The notes below the pieces were generated by a model. The model saw only the letters and a list, made by a program, of their open reading frames with translations. It ran no database searches and was not told where the DNA came from. A program made the position numbers and the translations under genes. This document shows positions 1-10,929 of a stretch of 64,000 nt of DNA, piece by piece. This DNA is from Meghimatium bilineatum (taxonomy: Eukaryota > Mollusca > Gastropoda > Stylommatophora > Philomycidae). Positions within the stretch are counted from its first letter, which is position 1; every line of letters begins with the position of its first letter. Location: contig CM067318.1 of NCBI GenBank assembly GCA_034231615.1, positions 35,993,382 through 36,057,381 of the forward strand, read 5' to 3'.

Positions 1-79
1 ATTATACATTTATTTGCTTCTTTCTTCATCTTTTTTACAAGAGTCATCATGTAGAAAGATGTGGAGACTGTAGTATGAT

Positions 80-600
80 AACCATTATGAAAATGGAGAT
101 CAGGGCACTTGCAGCAACTCTAAAATGGTTCTTTGAAATAGTGGTAGCCAAGGTCATTATTGTGTTGTGCTCTTAATCCATGATCCACAAGATTCAAATT
201 GGATGGCTTCACCATGAGTGGATGGAGTGTATTGAGATTCACACTTGCTGGGACTTAATGTGAATATTTTGTACCTGTCATGTTCAGGATATTGAAAGAA
301 CTTACAGCCTGGCTTCAAGAGCACATATGTCAGGGCAGATGACAATTAACAATAGAGACATTTTGAATTCTCGAAGTATGCTTCTTTTATATGAGGACAC
401 TGTGATGATGAGACTTTTATTAGAAGATTGAAAGAGTTTAAATTACTTAGGTAGACAGTGCAGGGGGGATGATTGAGTGGTAGGATGAGGAAGATATTTA
501 ATAAACCGGCTACAGGAACTATCATCATACATTCCTTTTACAATCTGCTGACAGAAATTGAACTTTTATGACAATGCCCAGAGTGTACTGCCATTGGTTA
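80..600 (+). mobile_element. Decayed LINE remnant, RNase H to ORF end
   Basis: Broken + frames give an RNase H-like A-L-A-A-T-L-K-W-F block near 109-135 and a tail E-C-T-A-I-G near 578-596. The same tail occurs at 50045-50070 and, in altered form, at 36455-36480, so these are copies of one retroelement family. There are many stops. It lies in the intron before exon 1. Confidence 0.55.
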
Positions 601-865
601 AGAAATTCGCTAATAATTAGTCACCAGTTGCTGCTGATTTCAAATTGTGTATTTATAGACACAAACAACACATGTATGATTTTAATAGTAGTGGCTAATT
701 TTTTGCTGTCCAATCCCATCTTTTACTGGGACTTGATCCTACTTTCAGCTGGATATCTAAAGTAATAATGTCTGCATTGAGAGGGTGAAGTATGATTGAG
801 CAGGAGACTCATTACTGATCTATTTATATCTCACTAATATTGGCCTACAATTCTCTAATCTTCAG

Positions 866-983
866 GTTTTCATAGAAGCTACTGTTGGATCTAGTTTGCT
901 TGGAGCTTTTGCAATTGATGATACCCAGTTTGAGATTTCTGAGTGTGGAACACAGCCTAGTGCTGCTAGTGTAATAGCTGATT
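866..983 (+). CDS. Exon 1 of window: C-terminal end of MAM1
   Basis: The exon follows a ttctctaatcttcag acceptor and ends before gtgagt. It starts in phase 0 and ends in phase 1 (39 codons plus one base). The peptide opens VFIEATVGSSLLGAFAIDD and reaches the closing cysteine in ISEC. This is the last MAM strand, normally written V-x-F-E-G/A ... A-I-D-D-I ... C. The rest of MAM1 must lie upstream of the window. A short Ser/Ala linker follows the cysteine. Confidence 0.88.
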
Positions 984-1404
984 GTGAGTAGCTTTTCTGC
1001 ACAAGAAAATACATTATCTATTATGTTTAATAATTAAACCTGAATGAATAGCACACATAATAAAACAAACTCTTATCAAAGTATATTTTCAAATAAATAT
1101 ATCCACAATTTATCTCTCTAAGAAAAGATACTATAGGAAGTTTCAAAGAATATCATAGACAGAGAAACAATCCAATGTAGATGTCAGCAAAGATCCAAAT
1201 AAGAAAAAGATTGACCTCATAAAAATGCGAGCAACACACGTTAAATATTTTAAGTGCATAAAAGGATTGCGTCAGAAAAAATGGCGGGTGTGATGGTGGA
1301 AACGTTCGCGCTCCTGCCGTGTCATCTTCTGTGACAGACCTAGCAAGTCGATAGGAGAATCTGTGTGCTAATATTTATACAATGAGCTAAGTTTTGTGAC
1401 AGAA
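984..1404. other. Intronic sequence, nothing recognised
   Basis: Start of the first intron. It is AT-rich with no coding signal, no clear repeat and no RNA gene. A locally GC-richer stretch (about 1265-1345) has no recognisable structure. Confidence 0.5.
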
Positions 1405-2335
1405 GTTATGAAAATTAGCAAGTTTTCAACACCAATGAATATAACAATAGATAACACCAAAGTGAAATAAGCCAAAGAATTTAAATATCTAGGAGGCATT
1501 TTTTCTGAAGATGGAAGACTAGACAAAGAAATAGAAACAAGGTGCCAGGAAACAAACACAGTGACTTACCAACTTTACCTATTACTTCTTCATCCAAAGA
1601 TCAAGATGGAAATTAAAAAACAAATAATATCTACAATTTTTATACCAACACTGTGCTACCAATGTCAAACATGGTCTTTAACAGCTTCGCAGCAAAAAAA
1701 ATCATCACATATGAAATGAAGTGTCTGAGAAAAGCTTCAATGGCTACCAAACTAGATAAAATAAGGAATGAAGAAATTAGGAAAATAGTTGGTATAATAT
1801 CATGTATTGAACATATTGAGACAGCAAGTAAAATGGTTCAGTCACCTTATGAGTTGAAGCCAAACCAAATACCAATAAGAGCATATAATACAAGAATATT
1901 GCCCATGTGTTGACGGGGCCCAAAAGGGGAGCAAAGAATAGCAATACTGTTTACCTTCCATGCATGTCATAAGAGGTGACTAAGGAGTTTATGAGATCCT
2001 CTCATATAGGGTCAGTGACCAAAGCCATGCTGAAGTCGGATGCGTCAGGCCGAAAGGCGCAGATATCACAGCAATGCTGTAAACCATAACACAATGCATT
2101 TTGTTCTCTGGACTACATTCTGCTAATCTGCAGGAGTTTGAGAACGAACGCAGAAGAAGATACAAGAATATCCGGATGTAAGGCCAAAGGTAGACCAAGA
2201 AAACGGTGGATAGAAAATATCAAGATAGCCTTGAACAAACATGGACTAAATGCAACCACGGCGACACATCTGGCCTTGGAACGACAGCTTAAGCTCCAAC
2301 CCCTATGCTTAACGGCAAGTGTGAATGCAATCAAC
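1405..2335 (+). mobile_element. LINE remnant (RT thumb to C-terminus), split by a SINE
   Basis: Broken + frames read K-E-F-K-Y-L-G-G-I-F-S-E-D-G-R-L, then P-T-L-C-Y-Q-C-Q-T-W, and after the SINE K-G-R-P-R-K-R-W-I-E-N-I-K. This is the usual C-terminal course of an endonuclease/RT-type non-LTR retrotransposon. Bases 1900-2159 are an inserted SINE, and the LINE frame resumes after it at the same codon region. Related fragments lie at 14575, 27000 and 42663. Confidence 0.82.
1888..2171 (+). mobile_element. GAA-tailed SINE, long form, copy A, with 12-bp TSD
   Basis: The element at 1900-2159 is flanked by the direct repeat atacaagaatat at 1888-1899 and 2160-2171. It begins near a GGGGCCC motif, contains the GTCGGATGYGTCAGGCC-like block, and ends GAACGCAGAAGAAG. 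The exact TSD and the resumption of LINE sequence on both sides show a retrotransposed insertion. No clear tRNA A or B box is visible. Confidence 0.88.
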
Positions 2336-2394
2336 AATCATTCACCTGGGGAAAGACAATAGACAATAAAAGGAACAATTAAAAAGACTAATCT

Positions 2395-3610
2395 TAGGCT
2401 CGTGTCCGTGGATGTGAAGGACGTAGATGGAATGAGAATTGCCTGCCAAGAGACAAGCAATATCTCTGAGACCTCTATGTCAAACACACCCAACAGCACT
2501 GTCAGCACACAGTAACGTAAGGCATTGTGCATTCCATCTTGGTCATCCAAGAATGCCGAAACATGGCTGGGGCAGCAAATATCAATGTCCCGATATAAGT
2601 AGATCCTAAGATATGGTGATCCTATGAGTACACATTGAATCTTGACATAGCAACATGCACTAGAGAGTAGTGCTGTGTATGTGATGTGATATAGTGACAC
2701 CAACTGGCAGAAGTGCTTTTCATGCTCAAGAATACACAGGAGCCCACATGTCCCACCATAATTGACCCTCATTCAAAGTAGGAGTCATGATTCAGGTATA
2801 GGATATGCCAACTTGAACATGAATTCCTGGATATGGAAAAAAGCTTTGAATATCACTTTCCATTGCACACAAGAAAAACATTGAACAAATGTTGGGGAGC
2901 GCATTGTTCAAATTTCTGACTGAAGCAGTGTTGAGACTCAGACTCTGAGCAACATAGATGGGGGAGCAAGTCCTTGTCATTGAGGACATTGTAAACCTAG
3001 CCGAATTCGACTATCACCATTCCCAGCATGGCTCATACAGAGAGAATTGGGTTCAGTACCCAGGGACCCACTGTGAAATTCCTCGTCTGAGATAGGCGTA
3101 ATCTACCCACGACTTTGGGTGATATGTGCAATGGCAAAGATTTTAAAAAACACAGACCTTGTGGTGCTAGATCAGAAGGCCATCACATGCGGACGAGGCG
3201 ATGTGCGTGAGAAATGCATAGGTCTAATCCTAGACCCCCCAATGTGTTTGGCAAAGCAGCACCTCATCTAGGAAGGTGTATCAACCCTGACTCTAATTCG
3301 ACTCGCATTGCCCAACACGGCTCATACAGATGAAATTAGGTCTGGGACTTAACGACATGAAAGGTGGTAATGGAATGGTCTTCCTACACAAGAAATAGCT
3401 CACTAGCTATGAAATACCTTGTCAGGGGAAAGAGACACAATGGGTGATCCAAGCAAACTGTCAGTCCATCTCATGACTTGTACCCCCTCTGAGAAGAAGA
3501 CTTCTTGAGATTTTAGCATTGCACTAAGCCAAAAGCTGAACCCTCCTGGGTATGAAAAAAGCTCTGAGAAACCTTGCCACTCCACATAGGAAGTAAGAGC
3601 TAATCACAAT
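2395..3610 (+). repeat. 1.2-kb interspersed repeat, copy 1
   Basis: This stretch is collinear with 57453-58680. Matching blocks include tagatggaatgagaatt, cacacagtaacgt, a long block around 2770-2950 (compare 57830-58010), and the aagcagcacctc block near 3254 (58303). It probably belongs to the non-coding or C-terminal part of a LINE, because copy 2 follows an RNase H remnant. The open frames here are short and unsupported. Confidence 0.7.
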
Positions 3611-3758
3611 TCCTGGGGTTCTCAAATCAAATTGAAGAAACATGAGCATGTATAGAATAAGCAATGTGATTCTTAGAAAATCTATTAGTTAAAACATGCA
3701 CTATGTATATTCTCATTAGATATAATTGACATACACAACTTACAATATCATTTTGCAG

Positions 3759-3896
3759 TCTCAACATTGCCTGACTGTGACTTTGAAGATGGAAGCATAT
3801 GTAACTGGCACTGGACCACAGTGGGTTGGGTAAAATACAAATTTACTGTTAATAGTGCAGGTACAGGTATCCCATCTGATCACAGTAGTGGCACAG
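3759..3896 (+). CDS. Exon 2: start of MAM2
   Basis: The acceptor is ttttgcag and the donor gtatgt, phase 1 at both ends (138 bases). The peptide contains CDFEDGSICNWHWT, the canonical MAM opening with cysteines 1 and 2, and ends with D-H-S-S-G-T-G at the usual split point. The phase-1 start makes the domain boundary shuffle-compatible. Confidence 0.93.
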
Positions 3897-3987
3897 GTAT
3901 GTTCACTTATCATGTTTCTACATATTGAAATTTATTTATGTATCACTAATTTTATTCACGTAAGATACTTATAAATAATATGTTAGT

Positions 3988-4090
3988 TAGTTAATCATCA
4001 GATTATCATCATCATTGCACACAGGGCGCATCCATAGTTGCTCTGATCTCTCTCTCAGAAAATCAACAATTGCACAATAACTGAAAGTTA
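3988..4090 (-). mobile_element. Short tail fragment of an RNase H-type LINE
   Basis: The stretch matches the start of the minus-strand LINE pieces at 21105, 29865 and 50595 (shared gttagttaatcatca and tccatagttgctc-like words). On the reverse strand it is the end of the RNase H ORF, with an H-L-W-T-C-P-like motif in better copies. Only about 100 bases remain. Confidence 0.55.
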
Positions 4091-4298
4091 TAGTTCTCTG
4101 TTAATTGATAAATATTTAATTATTTGCAGTTTATAATGTTGATTATGTCTAATGGCACACATTTCCAGGCAAGCTCCTTTATTCTGGACAAGGAAAAAAA
4201 TATAAATCTATCATCTGTCAAATACTGCATGTTTCCCGTTAGTTAGGGAATTGTCACCCTCATTAATTAAATTAATTAATTTCCAGCTGTAATTTTAA

Positions 4299-4560
4299 GC
4301 TCATTAACCTGTAGCAGCCCAGCTAAAAATAGCACATATTTCCTTTAACATCCTGCCATTTTTATGACTTCTGGTTTTTCTGCACGTGTTTGCTTTTTTG
4401 GCATAACATTTTTATTTGAGTTATTGATTTCAAATTCAGATACAATAGAGGTAAATTGGTGCTGAATATGATTTGGAGGTGTTATTTGCTTGTGTGTGTC
4501 AGTGTGTACAACCAAAATCAAGAATGTGGACAAATGCACACAAAAAACTTACAGCATCAA
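4299..4560 (+). repeat. AT-rich repeat with TTAACC-type head
   Basis: It opens with ttaacctgtagcagcccagc, similar to ttaacctttagcaagccagc at 60228 and, more distantly, 25545. The family looks like a short DNA transposon or MITE whose end begins TTAACC. The other end was not located. Confidence 0.35.
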
Positions 4561-4642
4561 GGTCATGTACAGCCCTAGCTGAATAAAACATGGCACCTCA
4601 AATTCCTAATAATAAAATACATCAATTAAATATCACTATTAA

Positions 4643-5393
4643 ATATTATAAACAACTCTCTCAAACACCATACATTGATCTACAGTAACTGAAACACTAA
4701 AGCTTTAAAATTCATCCTTTTCTGAATCATAATCTGTGAAGAATTAGTGAAAAATGGCGGCACTCAAGTTAGGCCTATGCAGTTCCGCTTGTAAACATGA
4801 GAGATCAAATAAATTACAACTGCGTATTTATATCTGTGGAAAAATACAGAACAATACTCTAGCACACACGTACTATAAGAGCATGATGGGAAATAAACAT
4901 GGACAAATGTTGTCATGATTACAAATGACTACAATGATGTAAACATTTGTTGACAGTGGGTTTCTATCACTAGATTACATTTGTCGAAATTTGTTGTCTT
5001 TGGATTACTACAGGTTAAAATGCAAATGACCAGGAACAAAATTGTGACTAATTTCAACTTTGACCGCCCTACAGCCTCAAGCCTCTGTTCACAAATAAAG
5101 TGCTCTTGTAATTTTCTGATCATGCTCATTAAGTTGCTGAGAATGCAGACATTCCAATGTATTCCAATATAGTTTAAGATCTTGGACACTCCATAATCAT
5201 ACGACTTGTAATCACAGCAAAAGCTCCACTCTCTTTTCTGTCTCCCCTTCTTTCCTACACTCTGAGCTGTGAAGGCCAAGCACTGTGCATATGTTTAACA
5301 GACCATATGTTTATATAATCAAATCAACTCCCTTTGAATTCTCACTGACCAATGCCTGTACCTCAGATTCAATAGCAATAGGACACCACTTTC

Positions 5394-5470
<77 letters not shown>

Positions 5471-5534
5471 ACAACTCTCTCAAACACCATACATTGATCT
5501 ACAGTAACTGAAACACTAAAGATTTAAAATTCAT
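4643..5534. repeat. 73-bp direct repeat pair flanking about 750 bases
   Basis: Bases 4643-4715 and 5462-5534 are the same 73-bp sequence with one mismatch (agctttaaaa versus agatttaaaa). The second copy directly follows a long TA microsatellite. The near identity indicates a recent duplication or an insertion that duplicated its flank. Confidence 0.85.
5396..5466. repeat. TA dinucleotide microsatellite
   Basis: About 35 uninterrupted TA units. It ends at the second copy of the 73-bp direct repeat. Open frames reading I-Y-I-Y through it are artefacts. Confidence 0.97.
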
Positions 5535-5574
5535 ATGTTCATATATATATAAACATAAATTATACAATTATATT

Positions 5575-5770
5575 CTTCTACTTTTTCTTTCGTTCACTTG
5601 AAACATGTCTATATCTGTAATTCTGTCTCCAGAATAAAACTCACTGTCTTTTGTAGTTCATACAGTGGCCCATAGAGCTTTGATACCAGTGTTGTTTCCT
5701 CTGGCCAATATGTCTGCCTCAGCATTTCATGCTCAGAACACTCTTGAATTATATGTTATTTTTATTGGTC
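5575..5770 (-). mobile_element. LINE C-terminal fragment (post-RNase H)
   Basis: The reverse-strand frame reads L-R-Q-T-Y-W-P-E-E-T-T-L-V-S-K-L-Y-G. It aligns with the L-R-E-E-H-W-P-T-E ... K-M-Y-G-S segment of the minus-strand piece at 47366-47563. This is the C-terminal zinc-knuckle region that follows RNase H in many invertebrate LINEs. The 5770-6130 stretch beside it is moderately GC-rich repeat-like DNA that I cannot assign. Confidence 0.65.
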
Positions 5771-6583
5771 GTTGGTTTGTTTTGCCAGTAGCTCTATTCC
5801 CTTGCCTCCTGGCTCCTCAGGGCAATTGAGAAAGACTTCCAGTAACTGAGCTTGGGCCCTTTCAAGGTATAGGACCCCGCATCATCCCTGCCTGAACATC
5901 CGCCACAGGGTAGGCACTATAACTATTTATAGATACAGACATTGTGTTTCCATTGTGTTTTGTGTGTGGCATCCTGATTATCTGTGCGCCTTTTTGCTGG
6001 TTGCCTCCGTCTTCAACACTCTGCTTACTTGGGCCGGACTATGGTCCTGCTCGAGTGGGACTGCCTGACCAGTCTTAGTTTCCACCCCCTGATGGTTGAA
6101 CTAAGCCATATCACCACTACACAGTGCTGGCCTCGATGGGGATAAAATTATATATAACATATAAATAAATATATAAAACTAGAGAATCACTGCAAAGTCC
6201 TCTCTGGAGTAGAAGATTGTTCAGTTCATGGCATTGCACCTTACAGCCACATAGAGTAAAACAGTCATCTGGTACTCGTCATCTCCATTAAGGCTAGGGA
6301 CGTCCACCAATCAGTGGACTTGATAAAATACCAAATGGAATTGGTGGTATCTAATACATTCTGTGTTTTACCAATCCCATTGAATGAAATATCTGAGAAA
6401 CTTCACTATTAAAAAGAATGTAAGAAAGTAAAACTCCACCACATGGCATAAGGAGTAACAACAAGAACCTCATACTCCCTAAAGGTTCTGCCATCAACAT
6501 TGTTGCCATCATTTTCATCATAAATAGCTACTTTGACAAAGTCTATATTTTATGCTATAATTAGAGTGTTTGGTTTTGTTTAG

Positions 6584-6695
6584 GTAAATTCCTTTTGGCA
6601 GACAGCAAAAATATACCTCAGAACACCACTTTATCTATTCAGTCTTCACTTCTGCCACCAACATTTGGGACCAGTTGTCTAACTTTGTGGTACAA
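6584..6695 (+). CDS. Exon 3: MAM2, second segment
   Basis: The acceptor is ttttgtttag and the donor gtgagt. The exon enters in phase 1 and leaves in phase 2. The peptide runs from GKFLLADSKN to TSCLTLWYK, carrying the third MAM cysteine in the hydrophobic strand before the usual Y-x-M-Y-G motif. The phase-2 junction after it is unique to this module in the window. Confidence 0.92.
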
Positions 6696-6851
6696 GTGAG
6701 TAGATGTAGCATATTAAAACCACTAGATTGTCCTGAATGCTAAGAAATTGGTAAATGTATTGCTGCAAAAAATATGAATGAATAATGGCAGATGTTATAG
6801 TTTAATTATTCATTTATTTTGTTCATTCCTCCAGTACTCTCAGTACATTCA

Positions 6852-7025
6852 CTGTGTACTTCTTCTTCAGCGTTTATACTCAAACTCCTGTTGGATTTCT
6901 CTTGCAGCAGGACCATGGTCCTATTAGATTTCCAGCAGGATGTAGTCCAGAGAATGGAAATGCGTTCTGTCACCGTTTTATTTGCGACACATCTGTCTTC
7001 GGCGGAGCTGTGTACCTTGTCATGC
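6852..7025 (-). mobile_element. GAA-tailed SINE, short form, copy with 8-bp TSD
   Basis: The SINE body at 6860-7017 starts with cttcttcttcagcg (reverse of the GAA tail) and ends cttcggcgga. The direct repeat ctgtgtac flanks it at 6852-6859 and 7018-7025. The body matches copies at 8969, 23337, 38630, 41380, 49370, 50340 and 54270. Confidence 0.8.
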
Positions 7026-7676
7026 ATTTCTGTTTTGGACAATTTTCTCAATCTCAGCATGGATGCTAAAAAACAATAAAGTAAAAAATTTATTGCAACA
7101 AATGAATTTCCTGCAAAGAATGATAGAAGTAATAAAAATTGGCTACCAGTAGATTAGAAATTATGACATCTGGAGATAATTGGATAAATTACTTGTGCTA
7201 GACTACATTAAGAAACAGCATATCAAATGGTTCAGATATCTAATGAGGCAGTGTTCCCCAGTAGGAAATGCTGTTTAGGTGCAATGTTTTAAAACTAAAG
7301 GCCCTCCATGCAAAAAGTAGAACACAAAAATAAAAATACTGAACACCAATGTGTATGAGAAACATTCAAAACATCTAGAGAGCTCTTCTTGCCCTGACAC
7401 CTTTAGATAGCCTATACTTTTGGTCTTGCTATCAGTAAAATAATAAGATAAAAAATAAATTAAGCTAAGGATTAGAATATTATTAGGATTAGAATATTAT
7501 ATTAAATTTGCAACAATTCTTTATATGAATTATGAAGCCAGCTACAGCTTTCAGGCATCATAGATATTTCTCTTCAAATAAATTTATAAATTTAAACAAG
7601 TAAGACTTTATTGCAGACTACAAGTCATTTGTCTTATATATATATATATATATATCTATGTTTTCTGTATTGATAG

Positions 7677-7818
7677 TATGCAGGTAATTGGATTGTCTGC
7701 TTTGTCACTGATTCTGATTACTGGAGGCAATGATGTTCCCCTATGGAAAGCTTATCCTGAAAGAAGTAATGAATGGTTGCCAGCCAGGATCAATATTCAG
7801 AGCAATTTTGATTATGAG
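7677..7818 (+). CDS. Exon 4: MAM2, third segment
   Basis: The exon enters in phase 2 after a gtattgatag acceptor and leaves in phase 0 before gtgatg. The peptide includes GGNDVPLWKAYPERSNEWLP, matching the MAM strand pair with L-W and a later W, and ends R-I-N-I-Q-S-N-F-D-Y-E. A TA microsatellite sits just upstream of the acceptor and the pyrimidine tract is weak. Confidence 0.9.
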
Positions 7819-7872
7819 GTGATGAGATCTTATATTGCTAATTTATCAATTCATAGCCTTTCATTGCATAAT

Positions 7873-8176
7873 ACATTGTACCTTCGCCCGTGTGTTCCCG
7901 GGGCCCGAATGGGAGCAAAGAATAGCAACACTGTTTACCTTCCACGCATGTCGTAAAAGGCGACTAAGGAGGTTATTGGATGGAGTTGGCTGTCCCATCC
8001 CATATAGGGTCAGTGACCCAAAGCCATGCTGAAGTCGGATGTGTCAGGCCGAAAGGCGCGGATATCGCAGCAATGCTGTAAACCATGACACAACGCATTC
8101 CTTTCTCTGGACTACATCCTGCTAATCTGCAGGAGTTTGAGAATGAACGCAGAAGAAGAAGAAGACATTGTACCTT
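7873..8176 (+). mobile_element. GAA-tailed SINE, long form, copy B, with 12-bp TSD
   Basis: The body at 7885-8164 has the GGGGCCCG head, gtcggatgtgtcaggccg core and gaacgcagaagaagaagaag tail. The direct repeat acattgtacctt flanks it at 7873-7884 and 8165-8176. This is one of the best preserved copies in the window and a good reference for a consensus. Confidence 0.9.
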
Positions 8177-8214
8177 TTAGTGTAGTTTTGCCTTTTTCTT
8201 GTTCCTATTCTGTA

Positions 8215-8300
8215 AATAGTGTAGCATGTGGTTGAACAGCTAGAATATTGGTCTCATAACCATGAGGTCTGTGGTTCAAATGACAGTTGAGACTGGAGTT
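8215..8300 (+). repeat. Degenerate tRNA-like SINE head
   Basis: The stretch has a tRNA-like order: gtggttgaacagctagaat (A-box-like), a loop with ctcataac (CAT anticodon position, Met-like) and gtggttcaaat (B-box-like). The acceptor stem does not pair and there is no clean 3' end, so it is a retroposed relic rather than a tRNA gene. It runs into the 44-bp array. Confidence 0.5.
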
Positions 8301-8337
8301 TTCATTTGGAGGTACAATAAAAATTCTTCTTGTACAC

Positions 8338-8895
8338 ATGTGACACTTTGCTATAGCAAAGCAGTATTTATTTTATATGCACATGTGGTGATTGCAATAA
8401 TAAAGCTGTGTTTATTTCTTGTACACAGGTGGTGATTGATATAGCAAAGTAGTGTTTATTTCCTGTACATATGTGGTTATTGCTATAATAACGCAGTGTT
8501 TATTTCCTGTACATATGTGGTTATTGCTATAATAACGCAGTGTTTATTTCCTGTACATATGTGGTTATTGCTATAATAACGCAGTGTTTATTTCCTGTAC
8601 ATATGTGGTTATTGCTATAATAACGCAGTGTTTATTTCCTGTACATATGTGGTTATTGCTATAATAACGCAGTGTTTATTTCCTGTACATATGTGGTTAT
8701 TGCTATAATAAAGCAGTGTTTATTTCCTGTACACATGTGGTGATTGCTATAGCAAAGTGGGGTTTATTTCCTGTGCGCATGGGATAATTTCTAAAACAAA
8801 GGGATGTTTATTTCCTGTGGTTATTGCTTTAACAAAATGGTGTTTATTTCCTGTACACATGTGGTGATTGCTATAACAAAGCAGTGTTTAATTCC
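8338..8895 (+). repeat. Minisatellite, 44-bp unit, about 12 copies
   Basis: The unit contains gtttatttcctgtacatatg and ends near ataataacgcagt. Central copies (about 8455-8710) are identical and flanking copies diverge. The repeats are directly adjacent with no unique spacers, so this is not a CRISPR-type array. Confidence 0.93.
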
Positions 8896-8955
8896 ATGGT
8901 ATATGGCTTATAAAATGCCTCCATACACTCCTTACAGAAAAAAAATATAGAAACA

Positions 8956-9137
8956 TAGAAGGTATTCTTCTTCTTCTTCAGCGTACATTCTCAAACTCCT
9001 GCTGAATTCTCTTGTAGCGGGACATGTCCTACTAGATTTCCAGCAGAATGTAGTCCAGAGAATGGAAATGCGTTGTGTCGCCGTTTTATTTGCGCCAATG
9101 GCCCGACACATCCGTCTTCGGCGGTAGAAGGTATTCT
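8956..9137 (-). mobile_element. GAA-tailed SINE, short form, copy with 13-bp TSD
   Basis: The body at 8969-9124 has its GAA tail at the left and its head (CCGCCGAAGACGGATGTG on the reverse strand) at the right. The direct repeat tagaaggtattct flanks it at 8956-8968 and 9125-9137. The intact TSD and full length make this the reference short-form copy (about 155 bp). Confidence 0.9.
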
Positions 9138-9549
9138 ATACATTAATTCATGTAAACAGTAAGCTTAAAAAGCCAGTTGTTTTTCCATTCTTTTTTTGTT
9201 GTTTTCTTCTTGATAAATTACTATTCTATTAAAAATGTAGTTTCTGAATCTAGAGGTTGTTTTTTTTTTTTTTAAATTAGTTATGTTCATCCATTTTTTT
9301 TTCAACTTTACTTTGGTTACCATGGCTGTCTGGCCAAAAGATCATTGCTGCCAGCATATGATTCAATCAATAGCCATCTACAAACTCATTGTCAATGACA
9401 TAAATCTAAGCTGAATTTTGTAAAGTGAATGTAACAAATGGTCATTATCACTTGATGTGCATGAACAACATACTTTAGTTACCACATATTTCATATTGTA
9501 AACACAAATTCACTGTGAGATTATAGAACAGATTTTATACACAGTAAAA

Positions 9550-9730
9550 ATATACATTATGCTGGGAGCTGCATCAACATAGCTGTTAGTGTATTGGCTT
9601 CCTAGTCCGATAATCATGATTATAATTCTGCCCATCACAACCAACATGTGTTACTTTGATTGGTAAATACCCAGTTCCCCCATAATTCACTACAAGTTTG
9701 TCATTAAATTCAAATTTAGCCATGTTAAAA
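9550..9730 (+). repeat. Old tRNA-like SINE with a shared 3' body
   Basis: A tRNA-like head (about 9560-9640) is followed by gattggtaaatacccag and attaaattcaaatttagcc. The second part matches 28475-28545, giving two copies of one family. The head is too degraded to assign a tRNA. Confidence 0.5.
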
Positions 9731-9836
9731 GTTAATTTATTGATTTAGAATATTTTTTGCAGTGCAAAATTATCCTGTATTAACTCAGCCTCTGAATGTT
9801 ACGGAATATCATTTTTATTTATTTATTCATCCACAG

Positions 9837-9927
9837 CTTTTGATTTTAGCTATGGTTGGAACAAAGGATGATGGAAGTGTGGCAATAGATGACATCAGTT
9901 TACTACATGGAGCTTGTCCTAGATCAG
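9837..9927 (+). CDS. Exon 5: C-terminal end of MAM2
   Basis: The acceptor is tcatccacag and the donor gtgaga, phase 0 in and phase 1 out. The peptide reads LLILAMVGTKDDGSVAIDDI and continues to the closing cysteine in GACPRS. The A-I-D-D-I block and final Cys are the standard MAM end. It pairs with exon 4 to complete MAM2. Confidence 0.94.
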
Positions 9928-10454
9928 GTGAGAGTATTCACAATCTGAACTTTTTATCTATGCTAGAGTTTGTGGTTCTATGCGAGCAAAATAATACCAT
10001 CTGCAGAAATGTGGAAACATGCTTGCCATGTGATGTGAATGTGTTAGAATTGTATACAGCATTGTGTTTTGTGTTACTTTTGCTAGTACAGTTTTGTGAT
10101 TAAACCAATAAATTTTATAGAAATTAATTACAATAAACTTCTGGAGCATGTTCTGACTAAAAACAAATGTGTACACTTTTTAAAAAAAATGCAATATATT
10201 ATATGCACTTTGATTGGGTTCAAACCACTCGATGACATCAATCCTACTAAGTTGTTGCGATAAAATGGTTTGTCATCGATGTAAACAAGTATCAATTCAT
10301 GTCAGCACATGCTATTGCTACTTTAACTACTTTTATGACAACTACTACTTTTACTGCTACTGCCACAACTACTAATGCTATGAGGGATGGTCAAAAAGTT
10401 GTTAACTTTACTAAGAAATTGTAAAGACAGATGGGATAATTGTGTATCATTTTA

Positions 10455-10735
10455 AAGATGCACTATTCATCAGAAAACACAGCTGGACACACATCGGCCA
10501 CATACTTAGAATGAAGGCAGACAGAATTCCATGACAAGCCTCCATGTGGACACCAGACGGGTAAAGGAAACAGGGAAGACAAAAAACAACGCTCAGAAGA
10601 ACATTTATGAATTAATTCAAATCAACAGGCATAAATGCACAAGACCTGCAATCCCTGGCAACTGACCGACAGGCATGGAGAACTATGACATCCGCCCTAT
10701 GTGCTAAACTTGGCAAAAGAGGAACTGACTGACTA
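10455..10735 (+). mobile_element. LINE C-terminal fragment
   Basis: The + frame reads W-T-H-I-G-H-I-L-R-M-K-A-D-R-I-P, then K-Q-G-R-P-K-T-T-L-R-R-T-like and A-T-D-R-Q-A-W-R. This is the standard end of a non-LTR retrotransposon ORF2. It carries a few stops and frameshifts. Confidence 0.75.
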
Positions 10736-10929
10736 TTGGTTGACAATTCCCGCATGTTCATTTTTCTGGGAATCAGGACTTTATTATTGAAGTTCCAGGC
10801 CCAGGATGAGGAGTTCTACAATCAAGGTATAAGGAAAGCATTATATATATATATATATAATAAAACCTGTAATCCAATATGGCAATAGGAATGCCATATT
10901 TAATATATCAGCACAAAAAGTCAGCCAAA

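Noticed and set aside
2338..2772. 144-codon minus-strand frame
   Set aside because: It lies across the LINE end and the 1.2-kb repeat, has no recognised domain, and its frame is not kept in the second copy of the repeat.
5285..5470. Open frame with an I-Y-I-Y tail
   Set aside because: It reads through a TA microsatellite. The same applies to the frames at 31274-31529 over the GA/TG microsatellite.
8228..8295. Possible functional tRNA-Met gene
   Set aside because: The acceptor stem does not pair, the arms are imperfect and the sequence runs into repeat DNA. It is a SINE relic.
8338..8895. Regularly spaced repeats that might suggest a CRISPR array
   Set aside because: Units are contiguous 44-bp direct repeats with no unique spacers, in an animal intron. 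The same applies to 39107-40194 and 62530-63060.
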